Source: Paraburkholderia sp. LEh10 (lineage in GTDB: Bacteria > Pseudomonadota > Gammaproteobacteria > Burkholderiales > Burkholderiaceae). From it: a stretch of DNA of 64,000 bases. The position numbers and the translations under genes are program-made. Positions 14,169 to 24,248 of this stretch are shown here, one piece after another. The stretch spans positions 1-64,000 of the forward strand of contig NZ_JAGIPX010000048.1 of the NCBI RefSeq assembly GCF_017814945.1, given 5' to 3'. The notes below the pieces were generated by a model, which saw only the letters and a list, made by a program, of their open reading frames with translations, had not been told where the DNA came from and ran no database searches. The stretch's first letter is position 1. Every line of letters starts with the position of its first letter.

Positions 14169-14199
14169 AACCGCCCGGCTTCGACCGGGCGGTTTTTTT
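14169..14199 (+). terminator. rpoBC operon terminator
   Basis: AACCGCCCGG (14169-14178) pairs perfectly with CCGGGCGGTT (14185-14194) around a 6-nt loop, followed by seven T. This is a classical intrinsic terminator 48 bases after rpoC. Confidence 0.95.
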
Positions 14200-14334
14200 C
14201 GTCTGTCACTTGCGCGTTTTGCCTAGGTCATCTGGACTCTGCCGGATAGCGAATGCGTCGACAAAGCCCCGGCGAAACGCGGTTGCGTTGGTAAAATTCC
14301 GGTCACCCGCTCTGCGCTCTTCTTTCTTTTCTTC

Positions 14335-16182
14335 ATGTCCCGTCCGCTCCAGATCCTCAACGAAGTTTTCGGTTATCCCGCGTTCCGAGGGCAGCAGGGC
14401 GAAATCGTCGAACATGTTTCGGCAGGAGGCGATTGCCTCGTGCTGATGCCGACGGGCGGCGGCAAGTCGCTGTGTTATCAGATTCCGTCGCTGGTGCGGC
14501 GTGAAGCGGGATTGGGCGCGGGTATCGTCGTGTCGCCGCTGATCGCGCTGATGCAGGATCAGGTTGCGGCGCTCACCGAAGTCGGCGTGCGCGCGGCATA
14601 TCTGAATTCGACGCTGTCGGGCGCCGATGCCGCCGCCACGGAGCGCGCGCTGCGTGAAGGCGAGATCGATCTGCTGTACGTCGCGCCCGAGCGGTTGATG
14701 ACCCCGCGCTTTCTGGACTTGCTCGAGCGCACGCGCATCGGCCTGTTCGCCATCGACGAAGCGCATTGCGTGTCGCAATGGGGGCACGATTTCCGCCCTG
14801 AATACATCCAGCTCTCGGTGCTTCACGAGCGGTTTCCTTCCGTGCCCCGCATCGCGCTGACGGCCACGGCCGACGCCATCACGCGCGACGAAATCATCCA
14901 TCGACTCGCGCTCGACGATGCGCGCGTTTTCGTATCGAGCTTCGACAGGCCGAACATCCGCTACCGGATAGTCGAGAAGGACAATGCGCGCGCACAGTTA
15001 CTCGATTTCGTCCGTGCGGAACACACACGTCCGGACGGCACGACGGATGCCGGTGTTGTCTACTGCCTGTCGCGTCGGAAGGTGGAGGAAACGGCCGAAT
15101 GGCTGAAGGGGCAGGGCCTGCGCGCGCTGCCTTATCACGCGGGCATGGACTTCGATGTCCGGCAGCAGCATCAGGAGATCTTCCAGCGCGAGGAAGGCAT
15201 CGTGATGTGCGCGACGATTGCGTTCGGCATGGGCATCGACAAGCCTGATGTGCGCTTCGTCGCCCACCTGGATTTGCCGAAGAGCGTCGAAGGCTACTAC
15301 CAGGAAACGGGCCGCGCGGGCCGTGACGGATTGCCGGCGAACGCATGGATGGCTTACGGGCTAGGCGACGTCGTGCAGCAGCGCAAGATGATCGACGAGT
15401 CCGAAGCTGACGACGCTCACAAACGCGTGCAAACGGGCAAACTCGACGCGTTGCTTGGGCTATGCGAAACCGCGTCGTGTCGACGGGTGCGCCTGCTTGC
15501 GTACTTCGGCGAGGAGGGCAAGCCTTGCGGCAACTGCGATACATGTCTGGATCCTCCGGCGTCGTGGGACGCGACGCGCGAATCGCAGATGGCACTGTCG
15601 TGTGTGTTCCGGGTCCAGCGTGCAAGCGGCTTCAATTTCGGAGCCGGGCATCTGATTGATATTTTGCGCGGCAATCGCAACGAGAAAATTCTGCAGCGCG
15701 GTCACGAAAAGCTGACCACCTTTGGAATCGGTGCTGAATTGTCCGAACACGAGTGGCGCGCTGTGTTTCGTCAACTCGTGGCATTCGGATTTCTCACCGT
15801 CGATCACGAGGGTTTCGGCGCGCTGGTTCTGACTGAGGCGAGCAAGCCCGTGCTGAAGGGCGAGCAGAAAGTGATCATGCGCCGCTACGTGAAGCCGGTG
15901 CGCACGCGCCAGTCGTCGGGACGGACGAGCGAGCGCGCCGATCCTACGGCGGGCATGAATGCTCGCGAACGCGCCCGCTGGGACAGGCTGCGCGCATGGC
16001 GGACCGAAACCGCCAAGAGCGATGGCGTGCCCGCTTATGTCATCTTTCACGACGCGACTCTGGCGGAAATCGCGCGCAATTGTCCCGAGTCGATCGAGGA
16101 CTTGCGTCACATCCCGGGTATGGGTGCTCGTAAGCTCGACCGTTTCGGCGACGAATTGCTCGAAGTCGTCGCCGCTGACTGA
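14335..16182 (+). CDS. recQ: ATP-dependent DNA helicase RecQ
   Basis: RecQ, 615 residues, is a 3'-5' superfamily 2 helicase acting in recombination and fork repair. Walker A MPTGGGKSLCYQ is near residues 38-49 and the DEAH box (AIDEAHCVSQWGHDFRPEY) near 139. Motif VI QETGRAGRDG is near 323. The zinc-binding cysteines (CRRVRLL...CGNCDTC) lie near 382-405, followed by a winged-helix region and a C-terminal HRDC domain (about 540-612). It stands alone between the rpoC terminator and the str promoter. Confidence 0.97.
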   Translation: MSRPLQILNEVFGYPAFRGQQGEIVEHVSAGGDCLVLMPTGGGKSLCYQIPSLVRREAGLGAGIVVSPLIALMQDQVAALTEVGVRAAYLNSTLSGADAAATERALREGEIDLLYVAPERLMTPRFLDLLERTRIGLFAIDEAHCVSQWGHDFRPEYIQLSVLHERFPSVPRIALTATADAITRDEIIHRLALDDARVFVSSFDRPNIRYRIVEKDNARAQLLDFVRAEHTRPDGTTDAGVVYCLSRRKVEETAEWLKGQGLRALPYHAGMDFDVRQQHQEIFQREEGIVMCATIAFGMGIDKPDVRFVAHLDLPKSVEGYYQETGRAGRDGLPANAWMAYGLGDVVQQRKMIDESEADDAHKRVQTGKLDALLGLCETASCRRVRLLAYFGEEGKPCGNCDTCLDPPASWDATRESQMALSCVFRVQRASGFNFGAGHLIDILRGNRNEKILQRGHEKLTTFGIGAELSEHEWRAVFRQLVAFGFLTVDHEGFGALVLTEASKPVLKGEQKVIMRRYVKPVRTRQSSGRTSERADPTAGMNARERARWDRLRAWRTETAKSDGVPAYVIFHDATLAEIARNCPESIEDLRHIPGMGARKLDRFGDELLEVVAAD

Positions 16183-16228
16183 TTAAGCTCCGGCTCCCCG
16201 CGAAATCCTCTTGGACCGACGCAAGCTA

Positions 16229-16258
16229 TTGACTCGTTTGGGATTTTCGGAATATGAT
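16229..16258 (+). promoter_or_regulatory. str operon promoter
   Basis: TTGACT (16229-16234), an 18-bp spacer and TATGAT (16253-16258) give a good sigma70 promoter, about 130 bp before rpsL. The -10 box opens a 12-nt loop flanked by CGGAA (16248-16252) and TTCCG (16265-16269), a short version of the inverted-repeat design seen at 21403 and elsewhere. Confidence 0.8.
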
Positions 16259-16397
16259 GCTAGGTTCCGGATTTTGGCAGGATTGCGTCTGGCGCACGCT
16301 GGCCGCTCGTCCTCCAATACCGGGAGTCAGAAGCGTGTTCGTTTTTGCTTTGCCCAAGAACGAACGCGTCGATTTTGTTCAATTTCAGGAATAAACA

Positions 16398-16778
16398 ATG
16401 CCAACCATCAATCAACTGGTTCGCAAAGGCCGCACGTCGGAAACGACGAAAAGCAAGAGCCCGGCCCTGCAGGACTGCCCCCAGCGTCGCGGCGTGTGCA
16501 CGCGTGTGTACACCACGACGCCGAAGAAGCCGAACTCGGCACTCCGTAAGGTTGCCAAGGTTCGTCTGACGAACGGCTTCGAAGTGATTTCGTATATCGG
16601 TGGTGAAGGCCACAACCTGCAGGAACACTCGGTCGTGCTGATCCGCGGCGGCCGTGTGAAGGACTTGCCGGGTGTGCGTTACCACATGGTTCGTGGCTCG
16701 CTGGATACCCAGGGCGTCAAGGATCGTAAGCAGGCTCGCTCGAAGTACGGTGCGAAGCGCGCCAAGGCTGGCAAGTAA
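16398..16778 (+). CDS. rpsL: 30S ribosomal protein S12
   Basis: S12, 126 residues, sits at the decoding centre and monitors codon-anticodon pairing. The streptomycin-determining loops are present as [13 protein letters not shown] (Lys near 43) and [11 protein letters not shown] (Lys near 88), both wild-type-like. It is the first gene of the str operon, driven by the promoter at 16229. Confidence 0.99.
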
Positions 16779-16962
16779 TCAGCCGGTCAGCAGTAACAGG
16801 TCGCTCGCAAGAGCGGTTTTAGCGGTGGTGCCGGATAGCCGGTGCTGTCGAGTAAGTGGTCACCCGACCAGGCTGGTAAGTCGTAATGGATGAATCGGGT
16901 TAGTTGGTGGCCGCGGGGTGGTGAACAAGCACTGCTCCAACTGAAAAGGTAAAGGAAGAAAC

Positions 16963-17433
16963 ATGCCGCGTCGTCGCGAAGTCCCCAAGCGGGAAGTGTT
17001 GCCGGATCCGAAGTTCGGTAACGTTGATGTAGCAAAATTCATGAACGTGCTGATGCTCTCCGGCAAGAAGTCGGTTGCCGAGCGCATCGTGTACGGCGCT
17101 TTCGAACAGATCCAGACCAAGGGTGGCAAGGACCCGCTGGAAGTGTTCACGGTAGCGCTCAACAACGTCAAGCCGGTGGTCGAAGTGAAGAGCCGCCGCG
17201 TTGGTGGTGCGAACTATCAGGTTCCGGTCGAAGTGCGTCCGTCGCGTCGTATGGCATTGGCGATGCGTTGGCTGCGTGAAGCCGCGAAGAAGCGCAGCGA
17301 GAAGTCGATGGCTCTGCGTCTGGCTGGTGAACTTTCGGAAGCGGCTGAAGGCCGCGGTGGCGCAATGAAGAAGCGCGACGAAGTTCACCGGATGGCGGAA
17401 GCCAACAAGGCGTTCTCGCATTTCCGTTTCTAA
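16963..17433 (+). CDS. rpsG: 30S ribosomal protein S7
   Basis: S7, 156 residues, initiates assembly of the 30S head and contacts the E-site tRNA. It starts MPRRREVPKREVLPDPKFG after AAAGGAAG and ends at the family's usual length. The 184-bp rpsL-rpsG spacer contains small hairpins (for example CGCTC-GCAA-GAGCG at 16802-16815 followed by GTTTT). In E. coli S7 binds this spacer to control str translation; that function is not shown here. Confidence 0.98.
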   Translation: MPRRREVPKREVLPDPKFGNVDVAKFMNVLMLSGKKSVAERIVYGAFEQIQTKGGKDPLEVFTVALNNVKPVVEVKSRRVGGANYQVPVEVRPSRRMALAMRWLREAAKKRSEKSMALRLAGELSEAAEGRGGAMKKRDEVHRMAEANKAFSHFRF

Positions 17434-17472
17434 GCACCCATCCCGGGCTGGCAGTAAAGCGGAAAGAATTCC

Positions 17473-17512
17473 GGGCGGGTGCGCTTACAAAGCGCCTCGC
17501 CCGTTTGTGTTA
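17473..17512 (+). terminator. rpsG-fusA spacer hairpin (possible attenuator)
   Basis: CGGGCGGGTGCGCTT and AGCGCCTCGCCCG can pair with a small bulge around ACAA, followed by TTTGTGTT. The weak T-tract suggests partial termination or mRNA processing between rpsG and fusA. Confidence 0.45.
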
Positions 17513-17559
17513 GGGCGCGATGGGCAGGTTCCATCGTGTCATCCCAATAGAGGATCAAA

Positions 17560-19662
17560 GTGGCTCGCAAGACTCCTATCGAGCGCTACCGCAACATCGG
17601 TATTAGCGCTCACATCGACGCCGGCAAGACGACGACGACCGAGCGCATCCTGTTCTATACCGGCGTGAACCACAAGATCGGTGAAGTGCACGACGGCGCC
17701 GCCACCATGGACTGGATGGAGCAGGAACAGGAACGTGGTATCACGATCACGTCCGCTGCCACCACGGCGTTCTGGAAGGGCATGGCAGGCGACCGCGCAG
17801 AACACCGTATCAACATCATCGACACCCCGGGCCACGTCGACTTCACGATTGAAGTCGAGCGCTCGATGCGCGTGCTCGACGGCGCGTGCATGGTCTACTG
17901 CGCAGTGGGCGGCGTGCAGCCGCAGTCGGAAACGGTGTGGCGCCAGGCGAACAAGTACAAGGTTCCCCGTCTCGCGTTCATCAACAAGATGGACCGTACC
18001 GGCGCGAACTTCTTCAAGGTCTACGACCAGCTCAAGCTGCGTCTGAAGGCGAACCCGGTTCCCGTCGTCGTGCCGATCGGCGCGGAAGAGAACTTCACGG
18101 GCGTCGTCGATCTGATGAAGATGAAGGCGATCATTTGGGACGAAGCGTCCCAGGGCACCAAGTTCTCGTACGAAGACATCCCGGCTGAACTGGTCGATTC
18201 GTGCAACGAATGGCGCGAAAAGATGATCGAAGCCGCGGCTGAGTCGAGCGAAGAGTTGATGAACAAGTACCTCGAAGACGGCGAGCTGTCGGAGGCGGAA
18301 ATCATCAAGGGTCTGCGCGACCGTACGATCGCTTGCGAAATCCAGCCGATGCTGTGCGGCACCGCGTTCAAGAACAAGGGCGTGCAACGCATGCTGGACG
18401 CCGTTCTGGACTTCCTGCCGTCGCCCGTGGACATCCCGCCGGTTACCGGCGAGCTGGAAAACGGTGAAAAGGCAGAGCGCCGCGCAGCTGACGACGAAAA
18501 GTTCTCGGCACTCGCGTTCAAGATCATGACGGACCCGTTCGTTGGTCAGCTGATCTTCTTCCGTGTGTATTCGGGCGTCGTCAATTCGGGCGACACGGTG
18601 CTGAACGCGACCAAGGACAAGAAGGAACGTCTCGGCCGTATTCTGCAGATGCACGCGAACCAGCGCGAAGAAATCAAGGAAGTGCGCGCGGGCGATATCG
18701 CTGCAGCCGTTGGCCTGAAGGAAGCGACCACGGGCGACACGCTGTGCGATCCGCAGAACCCGATCGTGCTCGAACGCATGATTTTCCCGGAGCCGGTGAT
18801 TTCGCAGGCTGTCGAGCCGAAGACCAAGGCTGACCAGGAAAAGATGGGCCTGGCGCTGAACCGTCTGGCACAGGAAGACCCGTCGTTCCGCGTTCAAACG
18901 GACGAAGAGTCGGGCCAAACCATTATTTCGGGCATGGGCGAGCTCCACCTCGAAATTCTGGTCGACCGTATGAAGCGTGAATTCGGCGTGGAAGCGACGG
19001 TCGGCAAGCCGCAGGTCGCTTACCGCGAAACGATCCGCGCTACGGCTGCGGACGTCGACGGCAAGTTCGTCAAGCAGTCGGGTGGTCGGGGCCAGTACGG
19101 TCACGCGGTCATCACGCTCGAGCCGAACGAACAAGGCAAGGGCTACGAGTTCCTGGACGAGATCAAGGGTGGTGTGATTCCGCGTGAATACATCCCGGCG
19201 GTCGACAAGGGTATCCAGGAAACGCTGAAGGCCGGCGTGCTGGCTGGCTTCCCGGTCGTCGACGTCAAGGTTCACCTGACGTTCGGTTCGTACCACGACG
19301 TTGACTCGAACGAAAATGCGTTCCGCATGGCTGGTTCGATGGCGTTCAAGGAAGCAATGCGCAAGGCGAGCCCGGTGATCCTCGAGCCGATGATGGCCGT
19401 GGAAGTCGAAACGCCTGAAGACTACATGGGCAACGTGATGGGCGACCTGTCGGGCCGTCGCGGTATCGTCCAGGGCATGGAAGACATGGTGGGCGGTGGC
19501 AAGATCGTTCGCGCTGAAGTGCCGCTGTCGGAGATGTTTGGCTACTCGACGTCGCTGCGCTCGCTGACGCAGGGCCGCGCAACGTACACGATGGAGTTCA
19601 AGCACTACGCAGAAGCTCCGCGTAACGTGTCGGAAGCGATCATCAACGCGAAGTCGAAGTAA
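17560..19662 (+). CDS. fusA: elongation factor G
   Basis: EF-G, 700 residues, is the GTPase that drives translocation and, with RRF, ribosome recycling. The GTG start at 17560 follows AGAGGATC. G1 is AHIDAGKTTTTER near residue 17, G3 DTPGHVDF near 88 and G4 NKMDRTGAN near 142. Domains II to V follow, with GRRGIVQGMED in the C-terminal part. It is the third gene of the str operon, 47 bp before tuf2. Confidence 0.98.
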   Translation: MARKTPIERYRNIGISAHIDAGKTTTTERILFYTGVNHKIGEVHDGAATMDWMEQEQERGITITSAATTAFWKGMAGDRAEHRINIIDTPGHVDFTIEVERSMRVLDGACMVYCAVGGVQPQSETVWRQANKYKVPRLAFINKMDRTGANFFKVYDQLKLRLKANPVPVVVPIGAEENFTGVVDLMKMKAIIWDEASQGTKFSYEDIPAELVDSCNEWREKMIEAAAESSEELMNKYLEDGELSEAEIIKGLRDRTIACEIQPMLCGTAFKNKGVQRMLDAVLDFLPSPVDIPPVTGELENGEKAERRAADDEKFSALAFKIMTDPFVGQLIFFRVYSGVVNSGDTVLNATKDKKERLGRILQMHANQREEIKEVRAGDIAAAVGLKEATTGDTLCDPQNPIVLERMIFPEPVISQAVEPKTKADQEKMGLALNRLAQEDPSFRVQTDEESGQTIISGMGELHLEILVDRMKREFGVEATVGKPQVAYRETIRATAADVDGKFVKQSGGRGQYGHAVITLEPNEQGKGYEFLDEIKGGVIPREYIPAVDKGIQETLKAGVLAGFPVVDVKVHLTFGSYHDVDSNENAFRMAGSMAFKEAMRKASPVILEPMMAVEVETPEDYMGNVMGDLSGRRGIVQGMEDMVGGGKIVRAEVPLSEMFGYSTSLRSLTQGRATYTMEFKHYAEAPRNVSEAIINAKSK

Positions 19663-19709
19663 GACCTCGCACAGTCATTCATCGAACAATTTTTTGAAAG
19701 AAGAGAACC

Positions 19710-20900
<1,191 letters not shown>

Positions 20901-20910
20901 AATCGAGGAT

Positions 20911-20948
20911 TGCTGTAACAGCAGTATGCAGTGCCCGGGTCCGGGCAC
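20911..20948 (+). promoter_or_regulatory. hairpins in the tuf2-rpsJ spacer
   Basis: TGCTG-TAA-CAGCA and GTGCCCG-GGTC-CGGGCAC (20931-20948) are two perfect small hairpins following tuf2. No T-run follows, so they are not intrinsic terminators. They may protect the tuf2 3' end or form part of the rpsJ leader. Confidence 0.4.
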
Positions 20949-21030
20949 TCGCTCTCGGCGGGCGTCCGGACCTACGTTCTTTTACTAGTCGGCGGTGCAA
21001 TACCGCCTCGCTCTTTCCAAGGAATTCGTC

Positions 21031-21342
21031 ATGCAGAACCAGAAAATCCGCATTCGTCTGAAGGCTTTCGACTATCGTCTGATTGATCAATCGGCAGCTG
21101 AAATCGTCGACACGGCAAAGCGGACTGGCGCAATCGTTCGTGGTCCGGTGCCCCTGCCGACCCGTATTCAGCGTTTCGACATCCTGCGTTCGCCGCACGT
21201 CAACAAGACGTCGCGCGATCAGCTCGAAATCCGTACGCACCAACGCCTGATGGACATCGTCGATCCGACGGACAAGACCGTCGACGCACTGATGAAGCTG
21301 GATCTGCCGGCTGGCGTGGACGTCGAAATCAAGCTGCAGTAA
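21031..21342 (+). CDS. rpsJ: 30S ribosomal protein S10
   Basis: S10, 103 residues, is a 30S head protein that also acts as NusE in antitermination. The start at 21031 (MQNQKIRIRLKAFDYR) follows CAAGGAATT; an in-frame upstream ATG would add 12 unconserved residues. GPVPLPTRIQRFDILRSPHVNK marks the family loop. It is separated from rplC by a 187-bp spacer that carries its own promoter. Confidence 0.98.
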   Translation: MQNQKIRIRLKAFDYRLIDQSAAEIVDTAKRTGAIVRGPVPLPTRIQRFDILRSPHVNKTSRDQLEIRTHQRLMDIVDPTDKTVDALMKLDLPAGVDVEIKLQ

Positions 21343-21392
21343 AGGTTTTGAGAGGCATCCAAACTATCGGATGCCGCTAAGTCTTTGATTGC

Positions 21393-21434
21393 TTGCGGAA
21401 AACGAAAAGCCTCGCTATAATGCTAGGCTTTTCG
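21393..21434 (+). promoter_or_regulatory. rplC promoter inside an inverted repeat
   Basis: TTGCGG (21393-21398), a 17-bp spacer and a perfect TATAAT (21416-21421). The -10 box lies in the 12-nt loop of a perfect 10-bp inverted repeat, CGAAAAGCCT (21403-21412) and AGGCTTTTCG (21425-21434). In RNA from rpsJ the repeat would fold like a weak terminator. A second hairpin with GCCGC/GCGGC ends (about 21450-21485) lies in the leader before rplC. Confidence 0.7.
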
Positions 21435-21529
21435 CGCATTTGCGTAAAAAAGCCGCTGTGCTTCGCCTTGAAGTGCGCGGCATTTTGTAAATTAGCCCCG
21501 ACCAATCGCAGTCGGGAATGGAGAAAACG

Positions 21530-22189
21530 ATGAGCCTTGGACTCGTAGGTCGCAAGGTTGGCATGACCCGTATCTTCACGGCTGAAGGGGATTCGATTCC
21601 CGTCACCGTGCTGGACGTGTCCGACAACCGCGTGACGCAGATCAAGACGGTTGAAACCGACGGCTACACGGCCGTTCAGGTTGCCTTCGGTACGCGCCGT
21701 GCATCGCGCGTGACGAAGCCGCTGGCAGGTCATCTCGCCAAAGCCGGTGTTCAAGCCGGTGAAATCCTCAAGGAATTCCAAATCGACGCCGCCAAGGCAG
21801 CCGAGTTGTCGAACGGCGCCGTGATCGGTGTGGATCTCTTCGAAGTGGGCCAGAAGGTCGACGTGCAAGGCACCTCGATCGGTAAGGGCTACGCCGGAAC
21901 CATCAAGCGTTATAACTTCGGCTCGGGCCGTGCATCGCACGGTAACTCGCGTTCGCACAACGTGCCGGGCTCGATCGGTATGGCGCAGGATCCGGGTCGT
22001 GTTTTCCCGGGTAAGCGCATGACGGGTCACATGGGTGACGAGACGGTCACCGTGCAAAACCTCGAGATCGCGCGTATCGACGCAGACCGTAAGCTGCTGC
22101 TGGTCAAGGGTGCTGTTCCGGGTGCGAAGGGCGGCAAGGTTTTCGTGACGCCGGCTGTCAAGACGCGTGCCGTGAAAGGAGCGAAATAA
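21530..22189 (+). CDS. rplC: 50S ribosomal protein L3
   Basis: L3, 219 residues, is an early 50S assembly protein reaching the peptidyl transferase centre. The start at 21530 (MSLGLVGRKVGMTRIF) follows GGAG by six bases; an ATG 12 bases upstream lacks spacing. The conserved GSIGMAQDPGRVFPGKRM loop lies near residues 147-164. The stop codon overlaps the rplD ATG by one base. Confidence 0.97.
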   Translation: MSLGLVGRKVGMTRIFTAEGDSIPVTVLDVSDNRVTQIKTVETDGYTAVQVAFGTRRASRVTKPLAGHLAKAGVQAGEILKEFQIDAAKAAELSNGAVIGVDLFEVGQKVDVQGTSIGKGYAGTIKRYNFGSGRASHGNSRSHNVPGSIGMAQDPGRVFPGKRMTGHMGDETVTVQNLEIARIDADRKLLLVKGAVPGAKGGKVFVTPAVKTRAVKGAK

Positions 22190-22809
22190 TGGAACTTAAG
22201 CTCCTGAACGCCAATGGTCAGGAAGGCGCGGCAGTCAGCGCGTCGGACGTCGTGTTCGGCCGTGACTACAACGAAGCCCTGATTCACCAGATCGTCGTCG
22301 CATACCAGGCGAACGCACGTAGCGGCAACCGCGCTCAGAAGGATCGCGAGCAGGTCAAGCACACCACGAAGAAGCCGTGGCGCCAGAAAGGTACGGGCCG
22401 TGCTCGTGCCGGTATGTCGTCGAGCCCGCTGTGGCGTGGCGGTGGTCGCATCTTCCCGAATTCGCCGGAAGAAAATTTCTCGCACAAGGTCAACAAGAAG
22501 ATGCATCGCGCAGGTCTCTGCTCGATCTTCTCGCAGCTGGCCCGTGAAGGCCGTATCGCGGTTGTCGACGAGCTGACGCTCGAGGCGCCGAAGACGAAGC
22601 TGCTGGCCGAAAAGTTCAAGGCAATGGGTCTCGATTCCGTGCTGGTCATCACCGACACGGTTGACGAAAACCTGTACCTCGCGTCGCGCAATCTGGCCCA
22701 CGTGGCCGTTGTCGAGCCGCGTTACGCCGACCCGCTGTCGCTGATCTACTTCAAGAAAGTGCTGATCACGAAGGCTGCGGTCGCCCAGATCGAGGAGTTG
22801 CTGTCATGA
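22189..22809 (+). CDS. rplD: 50S ribosomal protein L4
   Basis: L4, 206 residues, lines the exit tunnel. The tunnel extension KPWRQKGTGRARAG and SPLWRGGG lie near residues 60-85. The ATG overlaps the rplC stop, and the end overlaps rplW by four bases (ATGA), so translation is coupled. L4 represses the S10 operon in E. coli. Here rpsJ has its own spacer, so that control may differ. Confidence 0.97.
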   Translation: MELKLLNANGQEGAAVSASDVVFGRDYNEALIHQIVVAYQANARSGNRAQKDREQVKHTTKKPWRQKGTGRARAGMSSSPLWRGGGRIFPNSPEENFSHKVNKKMHRAGLCSIFSQLAREGRIAVVDELTLEAPKTKLLAEKFKAMGLDSVLVITDTVDENLYLASRNLAHVAVVEPRYADPLSLIYFKKVLITKAAVAQIEELLS

Positions 22810-23120
22810 GCGAAGTTCGCAAAAACGATCATCGTTTGATGCAAGTTCTGCTCGCGCCGGTGATCTCCGAAAAGGCGACGCTGGTGGCTGACAAGAACGA
22901 GCAAGTCGTGTTCGAAGTTGCGCCGGACGCTACGAAGCAGGAAGTGAAGGCTGCTGTCGAGCTGCTGTTCAAGGTGGAAGTCGATTCCGTCAACGTGCTG
23001 GTCCAAAAGGGCAAAGCCAAGCGCTTTGGCCGCTTCATGGGCAAGCGCAAGGACGTGAAGAAGGCGTACGTCTGCCTGAAGCCCGGCCAGGAAATCAACT
23101 TCGAAGCGGAGGCCAAGTAA
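22806..23120 (+). CDS. rplW: 50S ribosomal protein L23
   Basis: L23, 104 residues, sits at the tunnel exit and docks SRP and trigger factor. APVISEKATLVADKNEQVVFEV near residues 17-38 is the family start of the RNA-binding fold, followed by KVEVDSVNVL and KRFGRFMGKRKDVKKAYV. It overlaps rplD by four bases and ends two bases before rplB. Confidence 0.97.
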   Translation: MSEVRKNDHRLMQVLLAPVISEKATLVADKNEQVVFEVAPDATKQEVKAAVELLFKVEVDSVNVLVQKGKAKRFGRFMGKRKDVKKAYVCLKPGQEINFEAEAK

Positions 23121-23122
23121 TC

Positions 23123-23950
23123 ATGGCAATCGTGAAAGTTAAGCCGACTTCGCCGGGTCGCCGCGCGATGGTCAAGGTGGTCAACAAGGATCTGCACAAG
23201 GGCAAGCCGTACGCACCGCTGCTCGACACGCAGAGCTCGACCGCCGGCCGTAACAACAACGGTCACATCACCACCCGTCACAAGGGCGGTGGTCACAAGC
23301 AGCACTATCGTATCGTCGACTTCCGTCGCACGAAGGATGGCATTCCGGCAAAGGTTGAACGCCTGGAATACGATCCGAACCGTAGCGCGAACATCGCGCT
23401 GGTCGTGTACGCAGATGGCGAGCGCCGGTACATCATCGCTCCGAAGGGCGTGACGGTTGGTCAGCAACTGATGTCGGGTTCGGAAGCTCCGATCCGCGCA
23501 GGCAACACGCTGCCGATCCGCAACATCCCCGTCGGTACGACGATTCATTGCATTGAAATGCTGCCGGGCAAGGGCGCGCAAATGGCGCGTTCGGCTGGCA
23601 CGTCGGCGATGCTGCTGGCTCGTGAAGGCACGTACGCACAGGTTCGTTTGCGTTCGGGCGAAATCCGCCGCGTTCACATCGAATGCCGCGCGACCATCGG
23701 TGAAGTGGGCAACGAAGAGCACAGCCTCCGTCAAATCGGTAAGGCTGGCGCGAACCGCTGGCGCGGTATCCGCCCGACGGTGCGTGGTGTTGCAATGAAC
23801 CCGGTCGATCACCCGCACGGTGGTGGTGAAGGCAAGACGGCTGCAGGTCGCGATCCGGTGAGCCCGTGGGGTACGCCGACGAAGGGCTATCGCACTCGTA
23901 GCAACAAGCGCACGACGAGCATGATCGTCCAGCGCCGTCACAAGCGTTAA
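23123..23950 (+). CDS. rplB: 50S ribosomal protein L2
   Basis: L2, 275 residues, is essential for subunit association and peptidyl transfer. The signature VRGVAMNPVDHPHGGGEG, containing the critical histidine, lies near residues 222-239. The glycine-rich N-terminal stretch RNNNGHITTRHKGGGHK is also intact. The rpsS ATG follows after a 10-bp gap with its own AAGGAG. Confidence 0.98.
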   Translation: MAIVKVKPTSPGRRAMVKVVNKDLHKGKPYAPLLDTQSSTAGRNNNGHITTRHKGGGHKQHYRIVDFRRTKDGIPAKVERLEYDPNRSANIALVVYADGERRYIIAPKGVTVGQQLMSGSEAPIRAGNTLPIRNIPVGTTIHCIEMLPGKGAQMARSAGTSAMLLAREGTYAQVRLRSGEIRRVHIECRATIGEVGNEEHSLRQIGKAGANRWRGIRPTVRGVAMNPVDHPHGGGEGKTAAGRDPVSPWGTPTKGYRTRSNKRTTSMIVQRRHKR

Positions 23951-23960
23951 GGAGTAGGCA

Positions 23961-24236
23961 ATGGCACGTTCTATTAAAAAAGGTCCGTTCTGCGACGCCC
24001 ATTTGCTGAAGAAAGTTGAGGCGGCTGCAGCATCGCGCGACAAGAAGCCGATCAAGACCTGGTCGCGTCGCTCGACGATCCTGCCGGACTTCATCGGTCT
24101 GACGATCGCTGTTCACAACGGCCGTCAACACGTTCCGGTGTATGTCACGGAAAACATGGTCGGCCACAAGCTTGGCGAGTTCGCACTGACCCGTACGTTC
24201 AAGGGTCACGCGGCCGACAAGAAGGCCAAGAAATAA
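23961..24236 (+). CDS. rpsS: 30S ribosomal protein S19
   Basis: S19, 91 residues, forms the S13-S19 pair in the 30S head. It has MARSIKKGPFCDAHLL at the start, the central TWSRRSTILPDFIG and the C-terminal MVGHKLGEFALTRTF motif. The normal position is between rplB and rplV. Both gaps are short (10 and 12 bp). Confidence 0.98.
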   Translation: MARSIKKGPFCDAHLLKKVEAAAASRDKKPIKTWSRRSTILPDFIGLTIAVHNGRQHVPVYVTENMVGHKLGEFALTRTFKGHAADKKAKK

Positions 24237-24248
24237 GGGGCAATCAAG

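Noticed and set aside
20901..21030. Intrinsic terminator after tuf2
   Set aside because: The GTGCCCG/CGGGCAC hairpin has no T-run on either side.
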